A stretch of DNA of 64,000 bases from Allobosea sp. TND4EK4 (GTDB taxonomy: Bacteria; Pseudomonadota; Alphaproteobacteria; Rhizobiales; Beijerinckiaceae). Below, in pieces: positions 54,210 through 63,041 of the stretch. The number at the start of each line of letters is the position of its first letter. Positions within the stretch are counted from its first letter, which is position 1. A program made the position numbers and the translations under genes. The notes beneath the pieces were generated by a model. That model was given only the letters and a program-made list of their open reading frames with translations. It was not told the DNA's origin and made no database searches. The stretch covers positions 620,001-684,000 of the forward strand of contig NZ_FTMO01000001.1 in the NCBI RefSeq assembly GCF_900156025.1, written 5' to 3'.

Positions 54210-55583
54210 CTACTCCGCCGCCGCCAGCCTCACTTCGCGCAGCGGCCGGTCGGCGATGCCCGCGCGCGCCAGCTTCTCCGGGAGCGGGCCGCCGGTCGCC
54301 CAGTCGAGCAGCTCCGCCGTATGGACCACCGGGGTGGTGGCGCCCTTGTCGGCGAAGCCCTTGGCGAGCTGGGTCATGCAGCCGATATTGCCGGTCGCGA
54401 CCAGCATCGGCTTCGTGCGCTCGATATTGCCGACCTTGCGCTCGCGCAGCTTTCCCGCGATCTCCGGCTGCAGGATGTTGTAGACGCCGGCCGAGCCGCA
54501 GCAGATATGGCCCTCCGGAACCTCTTTCACCTTGAAGCCGGCGCCGGTGAGCAGGCGCTTCGGCCCATCCTTGAGCTGCTGGCCGTGCTGCATCGAGCAG
54601 GCGGAGTGATAGGCGATCGGCATCGCGACGTCGCGGATGGGCGCCAGCTCCAGCGTCTCCAGCAATTCGGTGACGTCCTTTGCCAGCGCCGAGACGCGCG
54701 CCGCCTTCTCGGCATAGGCGGGCTCGTTGCGGAACATGAAGCCGTAATCCTTGATCGTCGTGCCGCAGCCCGAGGCGGTGATGACGATGGCGTTCAGGCC
54801 GTCGCCTTCGATCTCCGCAGTCCAGGCGTCGATGTTGCGGCGCGCGAAGGCAAGCGCATCGTGCTCCTGCCCCATATGGTGGACGAGCGCGCCGCAGCAG
54901 CCCTCCCCCTTCGGCAGCACCACCTCGACGCCGTGGCGGGTGAGCAGGCGGATGGTCGCCTCGTTGATCGCCGGGTCGAGCACCGGCTGAGCACAGCCGG
55001 AGAGCAGCGCGACGCGGCGCTTGCGCTCTGCCGGCGGCGGGAAGCCCTGCGGACCTTCCATCGTCGAGCGGGTGGGCAGGCGGGACGGCGCGAGCGCCAG
55101 CATCGCCTTCAGCCGCGGGCCGATCACAGGCAGCCATCCGACCACCGGAGCCAGAGGCTTGGCGAACAGCGCCGCCAGCATCGCCGCGCGGAAGCGGCCG
55201 GGATAGGGCAGGATCGCCGCCAGGACCTTGCGCAGCAGCCGGTCGTGCCAGGAGCGGGTATATGTCTCCTCGATATGCGCGCGGGCATGGTCGACGAGGT
55301 GCATGTAATGCACGCCGGAAGGGCAGGTCGTCATGCAGGAGAGGCAGGAGAGGCAGCGGTCGACATGCTTCACCACGTCCGGCGTGGCCGGCTTGCCGTT
55401 CTCCAGCATGTCCTTGATCAGGTAGATGCGCCCGCGCGGGGAATCGAGCTCGTCGCCCAGCAGCAGATAGGTCGGGCAGGTGGCGGTGCAGAAGCCGCAA
55501 TGCACGCAGGTGCGGAGGATCTTCTCCGAGGCCGGCATGCGCGGATCGGAGCTGAGGCCTTCGGGCGTGAAGTTGGTTTGCAT
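54210..55583 (-). CDS. glcF: glycolate oxidase iron-sulfur subunit GlcF
   Basis: 457 residues. Two 4Fe-4S motifs: C26, C29, C32, C36 (CVHCGFCTATCP) and C77, C80, C83, C87 (CLSCLSCMTTCP). The C-terminal half has two CCG domains (GEGCCGALVHH and EGHICCGSAGVYN). With GlcD and GlcE it forms glycolate dehydrogenase at the inner membrane, oxidising glycolate to glyoxylate and passing electrons to quinone. Last gene of the glc operon; starts 4 bases after the UPF0314 stop. Confidence 0.95.
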   Translation of the reverse strand: MQTNFTPEGLSSDPRMPASEKILRTCVHCGFCTATCPTYLLLGDELDSPRGRIYLIKDMLENGKPATPDVVKHVDRCLSCLSCMTTCPSGVHYMHLVDHARAHIEETYTRSWHDRLLRKVLAAILPYPGRFRAAMLAALFAKPLAPVVGWLPVIGPRLKAMLALAPSRLPTRSTMEGPQGFPPPAERKRRVALLSGCAQPVLDPAINEATIRLLTRHGVEVVLPKGEGCCGALVHHMGQEHDALAFARRNIDAWTAEIEGDGLNAIVITASGCGTTIKDYGFMFRNEPAYAEKAARVSALAKDVTELLETLELAPIRDVAMPIAYHSACSMQHGQQLKDGPKRLLTGAGFKVKEVPEGHICCGSAGVYNILQPEIAGKLRERKVGNIERTKPMLVATGNIGCMTQLAKGFADKGATTPVVHTAELLDWATGGPLPEKLARAGIADRPLREVRLAAAE

Positions 55584-55587
55584 TGCG

Positions 55588-56223
55588 TCAGGCCCCGCCC
55601 TGCCAGGTTTTGATCCAGTCCATCGGCCAGAGCAGCATGATGACGTTGAGGGTGAGGTTGTCGCGGATCAGCCAGCCGACGATCAGCTCCATCGCGAGCG
55701 CGCCGGTGACCGTCAGCCAGACCGGGACGGCCCACGCGATCAGGAAGCCGATCACCATCGAGAGGATGTCGCTGACAGAGTTAAGAACGCTGTCGCCGTA
55801 ATAATCCAGCGAGATGGTGGCAGAACGGTAGTGCTCGATCACGGCCGGAGAGTTCTCCGCAATCTCCCAGGCGCTCTCGACGACGATCGAGAGCAGCAGC
55901 GCCAGCCCGAAGAAGATCGGCAGGCCCGTCAGCCGGCGGATCAGCCAGAACAGCCCGTAGAACAGAAATCCATGGATAACGTGGGAGAAGGTGTACCAGT
56001 CGGCGATGTGCTGGGAGTTCTCGGATGACTGGACGATCCCCTGCCAGAACTTGATCGTCCCGCACTTGCAGATGGCCTCCCGCCCCATCCAGAGCAGGAT
56101 GCCGGCAGCAGTCGCAACGAGCAGCGCCGCGAGCGCACCCACCGCCCAAGGCCTCAGGCGGTTCGGTGCCCAGTCGCGACGCGCGCTGGAAGCATTGCTG
56201 GAAAGCGTGTCGGCGAGCGCCAT
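55588..56223 (-). CDS. UPF0314/DUF2585 membrane protein in the glc operon
   Basis: A 211-residue protein with about four to five helices: one at 25-45, then HVIHGFLFYGLFWLIRRLTG, PIFFGLALLLSIVVESAWEI and two near the C-terminus. The conserved polar core residues (HGFLFYG, ESAWEIAENS, YYGDS) are those of the UPF0314 family, whose function is unknown. ATG overlaps the glcE stop by 4 bases (56220s: ATGA), and glcF starts 4 bases past its stop, so it is translated together with the glycolate oxidase subunits. It may anchor or serve the complex at the membrane (inference). Confidence 0.87.
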   Translation of the reverse strand: MALADTLSSNASSARRDWAPNRLRPWAVGALAALLVATAAGILLWMGREAICKCGTIKFWQGIVQSSENSQHIADWYTFSHVIHGFLFYGLFWLIRRLTGLPIFFGLALLLSIVVESAWEIAENSPAVIEHYRSATISLDYYGDSVLNSVSDILSMVIGFLIAWAVPVWLTVTGALAMELIVGWLIRDNLTLNVIMLLWPMDWIKTWQGGA

Positions 56224-57410
56224 CAGATCCCCGCATACATCCGGCCGGGCTCGAAGATGCCGGCGGGATCGAAACTCGTCTTGATGCCGGCGGTCAGGCG
56301 CATCAGCGGCCCGGCCAGCGGTTGGAAGACCCCGACGGCAGTGCGCAGAGCATCGGGCGCGCGCACCAGCGTGGCATGGCCACCGAGCGACTGAATGACC
56401 GCGCGGATGACAGCCGCGCCGGCATCGCCGACGCCGGGAATGCCGAGCCAGACCAGCCCGCCGCCCCAGTCGTAGAAACAGCGCGCAGCCGGCAGCGCGC
56501 GCTTGATCGCAGCGACCGCAGGCGGCGCATCGTACGGCTTCAGGGAGAGCCGCCAGACCGCCTCGCGCGAGCCGGCGAAGATCGCGGCATCCCGGATCGA
56601 GCGCCAAAGCGCGGCGATGGCCTCGCCCTCCAGCCGATCGGGCACGCCATAGTCGCCGAGCAGCAACGCGAGTTCGCCGCCCCGGTAGTCGATCGAGGCG
56701 GAGAAATTCTCCAGACGCAGCAGGGTCAGCGCTTCCGGGCCCGCGATTCCCGCCGGCAGATGCGCCGCCGCCATCGGCTCGAACGGCGAGCCCAGCGCCT
56801 TGGCCAGCAGCGCAACGCCCACCTCGTCGGACAGGCCGCGCCATTGCAGCGTCGCGATCCGCTCCGGCTTGGGCAGCACCCGGAAGGTGACCTCGGTCAG
56901 GAAGCCGAGCGTGCCGTGGCTGCCGCTGACGAGCTTCACCAGATCGAGCCCGGTGACGTTCTTCATCACGCGCCCGCCTGACTTGATCATCTCGCCGCGG
57001 CCATTGACCAGCCGGACGCCGATCAGGGAATCGCGCGCGGCGCCGGCGTTGATCCGGCGCGAGCCGGAGATGTTGCAGGCGGCGACCGCGCCGATCGTCG
57101 GCTCGCCCTCGCTGCCATAGAGGGCACGGTGGTCCATCGGCTCGAAAGGCAGCATCTGGCCCTGGCTTGCGAGCGTCTGCTGAACCTCGGCGAGCGGCGT
57201 GCCGGCACGGGCGGCGATGACCATCTCGGACGGCTCGTAGAGCGTGATGCCGGTCAGGCCCGCGCTCGACAGCGTGCTCGCGGCCTGGGCAGGGCGTCCG
57301 AGCCCCGCGCGCGTGCCGCCGCCGCGGATCGACAGCGGAACGCGCGAATCGATCACAGATTTCACGATGGCGCAGGCCTGGGCCTCGGTGGTGGGTGTGT
57401 GGATGATCAC
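56223..57410 (-). CDS. glcE: glycolate oxidase FAD-binding subunit GlcE
   Basis: 395 residues from GTG 57410, which overlaps the glcD stop by 4 bases (GTGA). The FAD-binding part has SIRGGGTRAGLGRPAQAAST and EPTIGAVAACNISGSRRINAG, and the sequence ends FDPAGIFEPGRMY. It lacks the GlcD-type catalytic C-terminus, as normal for GlcE. Forms the glycolate dehydrogenase complex with GlcD and GlcF. Confidence 0.94.
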   Translation of the reverse strand: MIIHTPTTEAQACAIVKSVIDSRVPLSIRGGGTRAGLGRPAQAASTLSSAGLTGITLYEPSEMVIAARAGTPLAEVQQTLASQGQMLPFEPMDHRALYGSEGEPTIGAVAACNISGSRRINAGAARDSLIGVRLVNGRGEMIKSGGRVMKNVTGLDLVKLVSGSHGTLGFLTEVTFRVLPKPERIATLQWRGLSDEVGVALLAKALGSPFEPMAAAHLPAGIAGPEALTLLRLENFSASIDYRGGELALLLGDYGVPDRLEGEAIAALWRSIRDAAIFAGSREAVWRLSLKPYDAPPAVAAIKRALPAARCFYDWGGGLVWLGIPGVGDAGAAVIRAVIQSLGGHATLVRAPDALRTAVGVFQPLAGPLMRLTAGIKTSFDPAGIFEPGRMYAGI

Positions 57411-58843
57411 GCCGCCACCCGTCCTTCCAGCGGGAACACCTTGGCCGGGTTGAGCAGCCAGCCGGGATCGAACACCGCCCTCACCCGCATCTGCTGGGCG
57501 AGGTCGGCTTCGTTGAACTGGAACGTCATCAGGTCGCGCTTCTCGATGCCGACACCATGCTCGCCGGTGAGGCAGCCGCCGACCTCGACGCAGAGCTTGA
57601 GGATGTCCATGCCGGCATCCTCGGCCTTCTGCGCCTCGACCGGATCGTTGCAGTTGTAGAGGATGAGCGGGTGGAGATTGCCGTCTCCCGCGTGGAAGAC
57701 GTTGGCGACGCGCAGACCGTAGCCCTTCACAATCTCCGCCATGCGCTTCAGCACATAGGGCAACTGCCCGGTCGGGATGGTGCCGTCCATGCAGATGTAG
57801 TCGGCAATGCGTCCCGTGGCGCCGAAGGCGGACTTCCGGCCCTTCCAGATCGCGGCGGCTTCCATCGCCGACTTCGATTCCTTGACCGTGCTGACGCCGT
57901 GTTCGCGCGCGATGGCGACGATGCGGGCGAGCTGGGCGTCCATCTCGGTGTCGGAGCCCTCGACCTCGATGATCAGCAGCGCCTCGACATCCATCGGGTA
58001 GCCGGCATGGGCGAAGGCCTCGCAGATCTCGATCGCCGGCTTGTCCATGAACTCCATCGCGACCGGGATGATGCCGGCACCGATGATGGCGGCCACCGCC
58101 GCGCCGGCCTGCTCGCTGGTCGGGAAGCCGAACAGCACCGGCCGGGCCCCTTCCGCCGCCCGCAGGATGCGCACCACCGCCTCGGTGACGATTCCGAGCT
58201 GGCCCTCGGAACCGTTGATCAGGCCGAGCAGGTCGTAGCCGGGGGAATCGAGATGGCCGCCGCCGATCTCGACGATCTCGCCGTCGAGCGTGACCAGCGT
58301 CACGCCGAGCACGTTGTTGGTCGTCACGCCGTATTTCAGGCAATGCGCCCCGCCCGAGTTCATGCCGATATTGCCGCCGATCGAGCAAGCGAGCTGGGAT
58401 GACGGGTCCGGCGCATAGAAGAAGCCCTCGGCCGAGACCGCGCCCGTCACCGCAAGGTTGGTGACGCCGGCCTCGACGCGGGCGATGCGGTTGGCATAGT
58501 CGATCTCGCGGATGCGGTTCAGCTTCGAGACGCCGACGACCACCGCGTCCTCCTGCGGGATCGCCCCGCCGGCCAGCGAGGTCCCGGCGCCGCGCGGCAC
58601 CACCGGCACGCCCGCATCGCGGCAATAGCGCAGCACGGCCGCAACCTGCTGCGTCGTCTCGGGCAGGACCACGGCCAGCGGCATGCGGCGATAGGCGGTG
58701 AGCGCGTCGGTCTCGTAGGGGCGGCGCTCGTCGGCGCTGGTGATCAGCGAAGCGGGCGGGACGAGGCCGGAGAGCCCCGCGACGATGGCATCGCGGCGCG
58801 CCAGGATGCCGGCATCGGGCACGGGAAATGCAATCGCAGACAT
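57407..58843 (-). CDS. glcD: glycolate oxidase catalytic subunit GlcD
   Basis: 478 residues of the FAD-linked oxidase family (PCMH FAD domain plus C-terminal cap). FAD loop VVPRGAGTSLAGGAIPQED, SIGGNIGMNSGGAHCLKYG, and the metal/substrate site VFHAGDGNLHP with GEHGVGIEKR. It oxidises glycolate (or D-lactate) to the keto acid. First gene of glcD-glcE-UPF0314-glcF. The 110-base gap to the divergent LysR gene holds a T-N11-A palindrome. Confidence 0.95.
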   Translation of the reverse strand: MSAIAFPVPDAGILARRDAIVAGLSGLVPPASLITSADERRPYETDALTAYRRMPLAVVLPETTQQVAAVLRYCRDAGVPVVPRGAGTSLAGGAIPQEDAVVVGVSKLNRIREIDYANRIARVEAGVTNLAVTGAVSAEGFFYAPDPSSQLACSIGGNIGMNSGGAHCLKYGVTTNNVLGVTLVTLDGEIVEIGGGHLDSPGYDLLGLINGSEGQLGIVTEAVVRILRAAEGARPVLFGFPTSEQAGAAVAAIIGAGIIPVAMEFMDKPAIEICEAFAHAGYPMDVEALLIIEVEGSDTEMDAQLARIVAIAREHGVSTVKESKSAMEAAAIWKGRKSAFGATGRIADYICMDGTIPTGQLPYVLKRMAEIVKGYGLRVANVFHAGDGNLHPLILYNCNDPVEAQKAEDAGMDILKLCVEVGGCLTGEHGVGIEKRDLMTFQFNEADLAQQMRVRAVFDPGWLLNPAKVFPLEGRVAA

Positions 58844-58925
58844 GGCTTCTCGGATGACTGATGCGGCGAAGGCAACTCTAGACCAATTCCGACAGGCTTT
58901 GCACCGTCATCGAAGCCAGCCATTA

Positions 58926-58940
58926 TTTCCGAAATGGAAA
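58926..58940. promoter_or_regulatory. LysR-type T-N11-A palindrome between glcD and the LysR gene
   Basis: TTTCC-GAAAT-GGAAA is a perfect 5-bp inverted repeat that contains T-N11-A, the LysR consensus. It is 13 bases before the LysR start and 82 bases before glcD, the usual place of an autoregulatory and activating site. Confidence 0.6.
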
Positions 58941-58953
58941 AGGTGGGCCACAG

Positions 58954-59859
58954 ATGGACCGGTTCGGTGATCTCGACGTCTTCGCGCATGTCGTGACGGC
59001 GAAAGGCATGTCGGCGGCCGGGCGCGAGCTCAATCTGTCGCCGGCCGTGATCTCGAAGCGCATCCGCCGGCTGGAGGAGCGGCTGGGCGTGCGGCTGCTC
59101 CAGCGCACCACGCGCCAACTGGCGCTGACGGAGGCAGGCCAAGGCTTCTACGAGCGCGTCGTCTCGATCCTGTCCTCGATCGAGGAGGCCGAAGCGTGGG
59201 TCTCGAGCGGAGCCGGGCAGGTGCGCGGCACGCTCAAGGTCTCGGCGCCGACCTCCTTCGGGCGCATGCATGTCGCGCCGCATCTCAAGCGCTTCCTCGA
59301 CGCCAACCCGCTGGTCGGCGTCGAGCTGGTCCTGTCGGACGCTTTCGTCGATGTCGTCGGAGAAGGCTTCGATCTTGCGATCCGGATCGCCGACCTGCAG
59401 GATTCGAGCCTCGTCGCCAAGCGCCTGGCCCCGAACCACCGCGTGCTCTGCGCCACGCCGGACTACCTTGCGGCTCATGGCGTGCCGGCGGCGATCGGCG
59501 ATCTCGCCCGCCACACCCTGATCGCCCACAACGCCGATCACTGGCGTCTCGACGGGCCGGGTGGGCCCGTCCAGGTCCGCGTCGCCGGGCCGCTGCGCAC
59601 CAATTCGAGCGAAGTGGTGCGCGAGGCGCTCCTCGCCGGGGTCGGCATCGCGCTGCGCTCGACCTGGGATGTGGGGCCGGAGCTGAAATCGGGGGCCTTG
59701 GCGCGCGTGCTTCCGGACTATGCGGTCGGTTCCAGGGTCGCGGTCTATGCTGTCTACCCCAGCCGCCGCCACCTCGAGCAGAAGGTGCGCGCTTTCGTGG
59801 ATTATCTCGCCGAGCTTTACGGAGCGACGCCCTATTGGGATGCGGGCCTTTCGCTTTAG
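58954..59859 (+). CDS. LysR family transcriptional regulator, probable glc regulator
   Basis: 301 residues. N-terminal helix-turn-helix (AGRELNLSPAVISKRIRRLEERLGVRLLQ, residues about 20-48) and a periplasmic-binding-like effector domain (about 90-295) of the CrgA/AaeR type. AAAGGTGG lies near the ATG. Divergent from glcD, so it probably controls glycolate oxidation in response to glycolate or a related acid. GlcC in E. coli belongs to another family (GntR), so this would be a replacement. Confidence 0.9.
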   Translation: MDRFGDLDVFAHVVTAKGMSAAGRELNLSPAVISKRIRRLEERLGVRLLQRTTRQLALTEAGQGFYERVVSILSSIEEAEAWVSSGAGQVRGTLKVSAPTSFGRMHVAPHLKRFLDANPLVGVELVLSDAFVDVVGEGFDLAIRIADLQDSSLVAKRLAPNHRVLCATPDYLAAHGVPAAIGDLARHTLIAHNADHWRLDGPGGPVQVRVAGPLRTNSSEVVREALLAGVGIALRSTWDVGPELKSGALARVLPDYAVGSRVAVYAVYPSRRHLEQKVRAFVDYLAELYGATPYWDAGLSL

Positions 59860-59873
59860 CCGGTCCCGCGTCT

Positions 59874-60935
59874 TCAGCGCGGCGGCTCGCCCTTCACCCG
59901 GGCCAGCACGAGCGGCATGGCGAGGCCGATGATGACGAAGCGCACGAGGTGATGTGCGCCGACATAGAGTGTGTCCAGCCCCATGGCGAAGGCGAGCATC
60001 GCCATGGCCTCCAGCCCGCCCGGCGCGAAAGCCGCCATGCCACTGGCATAGGAGACATTGGCCAGCCAGGCCGCCGGCCAGGCGAAGAGGAAGGCGACGC
60101 CGATCGACACGGCAAAGCCCCCGATCGCAAGCGGGAACAGGCCCTTCAACTCGCTGCGCGGGATCTGGGCGATGCGACCACCCATGGTCGAGCCAAGCAG
60201 AACCTGAACGGCGATCTGGATGGGCTGCGGCAGCGAGCCCTCGACCAATCCGGTTCCGTGCAGGATGGCGCTGGCGAAGGTCGCGCCGAACATCAGCGGC
60301 GCCGCCAGCCCGATGCGATCGAAGACGAGGCCAAGCGCGAGCCCCGCCATCGTCACGCCCAGCATGGTCCCCGGCCCGACCGCGATGAGGATCGGCGCGG
60401 GCGCGCCGGCTGCCGTCCCGGACAGCTGCATCGCGGTCGGCAGCAGCGCGACGAGCACCAGCAGGCGGAAAAGCTGCACCACCGAAATGCGCCCGATATT
60501 GGCGCCCTTCGCCTGAGCGATGGCGAGTACCGTCGACAGCGCGCCCGGTGCCGCCGCAAGCAAAGCGTCGATCCAGGGCCAGCGCGCGACATGGCGCAGA
60601 TAGGCGCCGGTCGCGATCATGATCACGGCGACGCCGACGAGCAGAATCGCCAGCGAGGCCGGATAGCGCGCAGCGGCAGCCAGGGCCTCAGGCGTGGCGG
60701 CCGAGCCCAGGATCGTGCCGGAGAGCACCATGGTCGAATCGAACCAGGGCCGGCGCAGGCTGGGCAGCGGACGGATCAGAGAGACGATCGCGCTCAGCAG
60801 CATCGAGCCCGAAAGCCAGGCGGCCGGCATGCCGAGCAGGGAGAACAGGCCGCCGCCGACCGCCGCGAGCGCGATGATCAGGGCCTCGCGCCAGAGGATC
60901 GCCAGCCTGTTCCGAGGATAGCCGAAGGGTTTCAT
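59874..60935 (-). CDS. AbrB family membrane protein (formerly ammonia monooxygenase-like)
   Basis: A 353-residue protein with about ten helices in two similar halves. Each half has the family pattern of small residues with Pro/Gly: PAAWLSGSMLLSAIVSLIRP in the first, GVTMAGLALGLVFDRIGLAAP in the second. The Pfam family is named AbrB or putative ammonia monooxygenase, but these proteins are neither DNA-binding AbrB nor oxygenases; they are thought to be transport or regulatory membrane proteins. Convergent with the LysR gene, 14 bases apart. Confidence 0.87.
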   Translation of the reverse strand: MKPFGYPRNRLAILWREALIIALAAVGGGLFSLLGMPAAWLSGSMLLSAIVSLIRPLPSLRRPWFDSTMVLSGTILGSAATPEALAAAARYPASLAILLVGVAVIMIATGAYLRHVARWPWIDALLAAAPGALSTVLAIAQAKGANIGRISVVQLFRLLVLVALLPTAMQLSGTAAGAPAPILIAVGPGTMLGVTMAGLALGLVFDRIGLAAPLMFGATFASAILHGTGLVEGSLPQPIQIAVQVLLGSTMGGRIAQIPRSELKGLFPLAIGGFAVSIGVAFLFAWPAAWLANVSYASGMAAFAPGGLEAMAMLAFAMGLDTLYVGAHHLVRFVIIGLAMPLVLARVKGEPPR

Positions 60936-61028
60936 CGCGCTCCGCGGCGCCGCAAGGAAGCGGCCGCGGGCGCGTTCATGGCTGCGACAAGGGAAGCGGT
61001 CAACCGCGCGCAGAGCCGGGGGCGCGCA

Positions 61029-61061
61029 GGGCTGCGTTGCGCTGGCAGCGCAATGCAGCCC
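61029..61061. other. long perfect hairpin between aminotransferase and AbrB-family genes
   Basis: A 15-bp stem GGGCTGCGTTGCGCT / AGCGCAATGCAGCCC with one G-T pair and a 3-base loop. On the plus strand it is followed by CCTTCCCTCTTTTT, a terminator pattern, but no plus-strand gene ends nearby. On the minus strand it lies 12 bases past the aminotransferase stop without a T run. Confidence 0.7.
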
Positions 61062-61072
61062 CTTCCCTCTTT

Positions 61073-62266
61073 TTAAAGCGCCGCGATCGCCTTCTGCAGC
61101 CGGGCCACGGCCTCGGTCAGATCGGCTGAATTCCGGGCGAAGCAGAGGCGCAGCCCCGTCTCCCCGCCGGGGCCGAAGGCCGTGCCGGGCGCCAGGCCGA
61201 CATTGGCAGTATCGACGAGATCCTTGGCGAGCTTGCCCGAATCGCTGCGGCCATCGACCGAGAAGAACTGGTAGAACGCCCCGACGGGAGCCGAGAGCGA
61301 GACGCGGTTCGTCGCCTTCAGCCCTTCGAAGACGATGCGCCGCCCTTCGGCCGCCCGCGCGATCTGCTCGGCGACGAAGCCCTCGCCCTCGTCAAGCGCC
61401 GCCACCGCGCCACGCTGGATGAAGACCGGCGAACCCGAGGTCGAATACTGGATCAGGTTCTCGATCACCTGCCCGAAGGCCTCCGGAGCCTCGATCCAGC
61501 CGATGCGCCAGCCGGTCATCGCCCAGTTCTTCGAGAAGGTCTGGACGAAGATGACGCGGTCCTCCGGTGTGATGATGTCGTGGAAGGAGGGTGCGCGTGC
61601 CTGTCCGTCATAGACGAAGCGGCCATAGATCTCGTCGGCGACGATCCAGATTCCGTGCTTGCGGGAGAGCGCCAGCAGCGCCTCCTGCTCGGCGCGTGTC
61701 GCCGTCCAGCCTGTTGGATTCGAGGGCGAATTGACGAAGATTCCGCGCGTCTTCGGCGTGATCGCAGCCTCGATCTTGCCGAGATCGAGCGTGAAGCGTC
61801 CCTCAGCGTAATCCATCGGCACGCAGACGGCCCTGGCACCGGCGACGCCCACGGCCGCGGCGAAGTTCGGCCAGGCGGGCGTCGGGATGATCAGCTCGTC
61901 GCCCTCGCCGGCGATCATCCTGACCGCGATCTGGAGCGACTGCATGCCCGAGCCCGTGACGTAGAAGCGCTCCGTCGAGAAGCGGCCGCGATAAACGCGC
62001 TCATGATAACGCGCCAAGGCCTCGCGCAGCTCGGGGATGCCACGCTGCCAGGTGTAGAAGGTCTCGCCTGCGGCGAGCGAACGGGCCGCCGCGTCGCGGA
62101 TGAACTGCGGCGTCGGCAAATCGCCTTCGCCGACCCAGAGCGGGATCAGTCCCTCGCGCAGGCGGCCATAGTTCATCACCTCGACGATGCCGCTTTCGGG
62201 TGCGTTCAGGGCTTCCGGTCGCAGATCGGAAACCAGCGTGCTGCCCGGCAAAGTGGCGATGTTCAT
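61073..62266 (-). CDS. PLP-dependent class I/II aminotransferase
   Basis: 397 residues from ATG 62266 (GAGG about 10 bases upstream). Fold-type I features: substrate Arg/Asn region NSPSNPTGWTAT, PLP Asp-Tyr in VADEIYGRFVYDG, and the Schiff-base lysine K246 in TFSKNWAMTGWRIGW. The subgroup (SKNWAMTGWR) includes aspartate and broad-range aminotransferases. Substrate not certain. Lone gene followed by a long hairpin. Confidence 0.9.
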   Translation of the reverse strand: MNIATLPGSTLVSDLRPEALNAPESGIVEVMNYGRLREGLIPLWVGEGDLPTPQFIRDAAARSLAAGETFYTWQRGIPELREALARYHERVYRGRFSTERFYVTGSGMQSLQIAVRMIAGEGDELIIPTPAWPNFAAAVGVAGARAVCVPMDYAEGRFTLDLGKIEAAITPKTRGIFVNSPSNPTGWTATRAEQEALLALSRKHGIWIVADEIYGRFVYDGQARAPSFHDIITPEDRVIFVQTFSKNWAMTGWRIGWIEAPEAFGQVIENLIQYSTSGSPVFIQRGAVAALDEGEGFVAEQIARAAEGRRIVFEGLKATNRVSLSAPVGAFYQFFSVDGRSDSGKLAKDLVDTANVGLAPGTAFGPGGETGLRLCFARNSADLTEAVARLQKAIAAL

Positions 62267-62383
62267 CGGTCGTGACCTCGTGGCTTGCATGCCTCTCCTT
62301 TACCGCATGGCGGCTCGCAGAGGCATGAAATCGCGAGATCGGGTCGATCGGCCGCCGTGATGAATGGGGCGGCCGGTGCGGCC

Positions 62384-62797
62384 TCAGACCTGCCTTTGCT
62401 TCAGAAGGTCGCGGATTTCGCCCAGCAGCACCACGTCGTCGGGCTTGGCGGCCGGCGCCTTCGGCTCCTCCTTCTTCTGCAGCTTGTTGATCGCCTTGAC
62501 CACGAGGAAGAGCACGAAGGCAATGATGATGAAGTTGACCGCGATGGTGATGAAGTTGCCATAGGCAAGGACCGCGCCCTGCTTCTTGGCCTCGACCAGC
62601 GTCGGAGCGGTCACCGCCGTGTTCAGGCCGATGAAGTAGTTCGAGAAATCGACGCCGCCGAGCGCGCCGATGAAGGGCATGATGATGTCGTTGACGAGCG
62701 AGTCGACGATCCTGCCGAAGGCGGCGCCGATGATCACGCCGATGGCGAGATCGACGACATTGCCCTTCAGCGCAAATTTCTTGAATTCATCGAGCAT
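62384..62797 (-). CDS. mscL: large-conductance mechanosensitive channel MscL
   Basis: 137 residues from ATG 62797 (AAGG about 9 bases upstream). N-terminal helix [20 protein letters not shown], pore helix TM1 with [20 protein letters not shown]2 [20 protein letters not shown], and the C-terminal charged bundle. The pentamer opens under membrane tension and protects cells from osmotic downshock. The open frame reaches further upstream to 62917 but that part is not MscL. Confidence 0.97.
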   Translation of the reverse strand: MLDEFKKFALKGNVVDLAIGVIIGAAFGRIVDSLVNDIIMPFIGALGGVDFSNYFIGLNTAVTAPTLVEAKKQGAVLAYGNFITIAVNFIIIAFVLFLVVKAINKLQKKEEPKAPAAKPDDVVLLGEIRDLLKQRQV

Positions 62798-62987
62798 GGT
62801 GCACCCTTTCGGTCGACGAGACGGTCTTCGATTGGGGACGACGCTAGACCATGACTGCGACGCCGGGAAACCCGCATTCAACAACAGAATGCAGGAAAGA
62901 GGCGCCTCATCCCGCAAAGCCGCCGATAGACCTATGGTAGCGGCGACAATGCTTGGCTAAGCTCGGCGCGGACCAACCGGAAACGCC

Positions 62988-63041
62988 ATGACGACCTCCT
63001 CAGCCTGCGCCATGGCCGAACCCGACCGGGCCCGCCCGTGA
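62988..63041 (+). CDS. possible 17-residue leader peptide overlapping the sensor kinase start
   Basis: ATG 62988 opens a short frame (MTTSSACAMAEPDRARP) whose TGA overlaps the GTG start of the next gene (GTGA at 63038-63041). The 4-base overlap is the usual form of translational coupling. It may be a real leader or only a chance frame; no ribosome site stronger than CGGAAA is seen. Confidence 0.35.
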   Translation: MTTSSACAMAEPDRARP

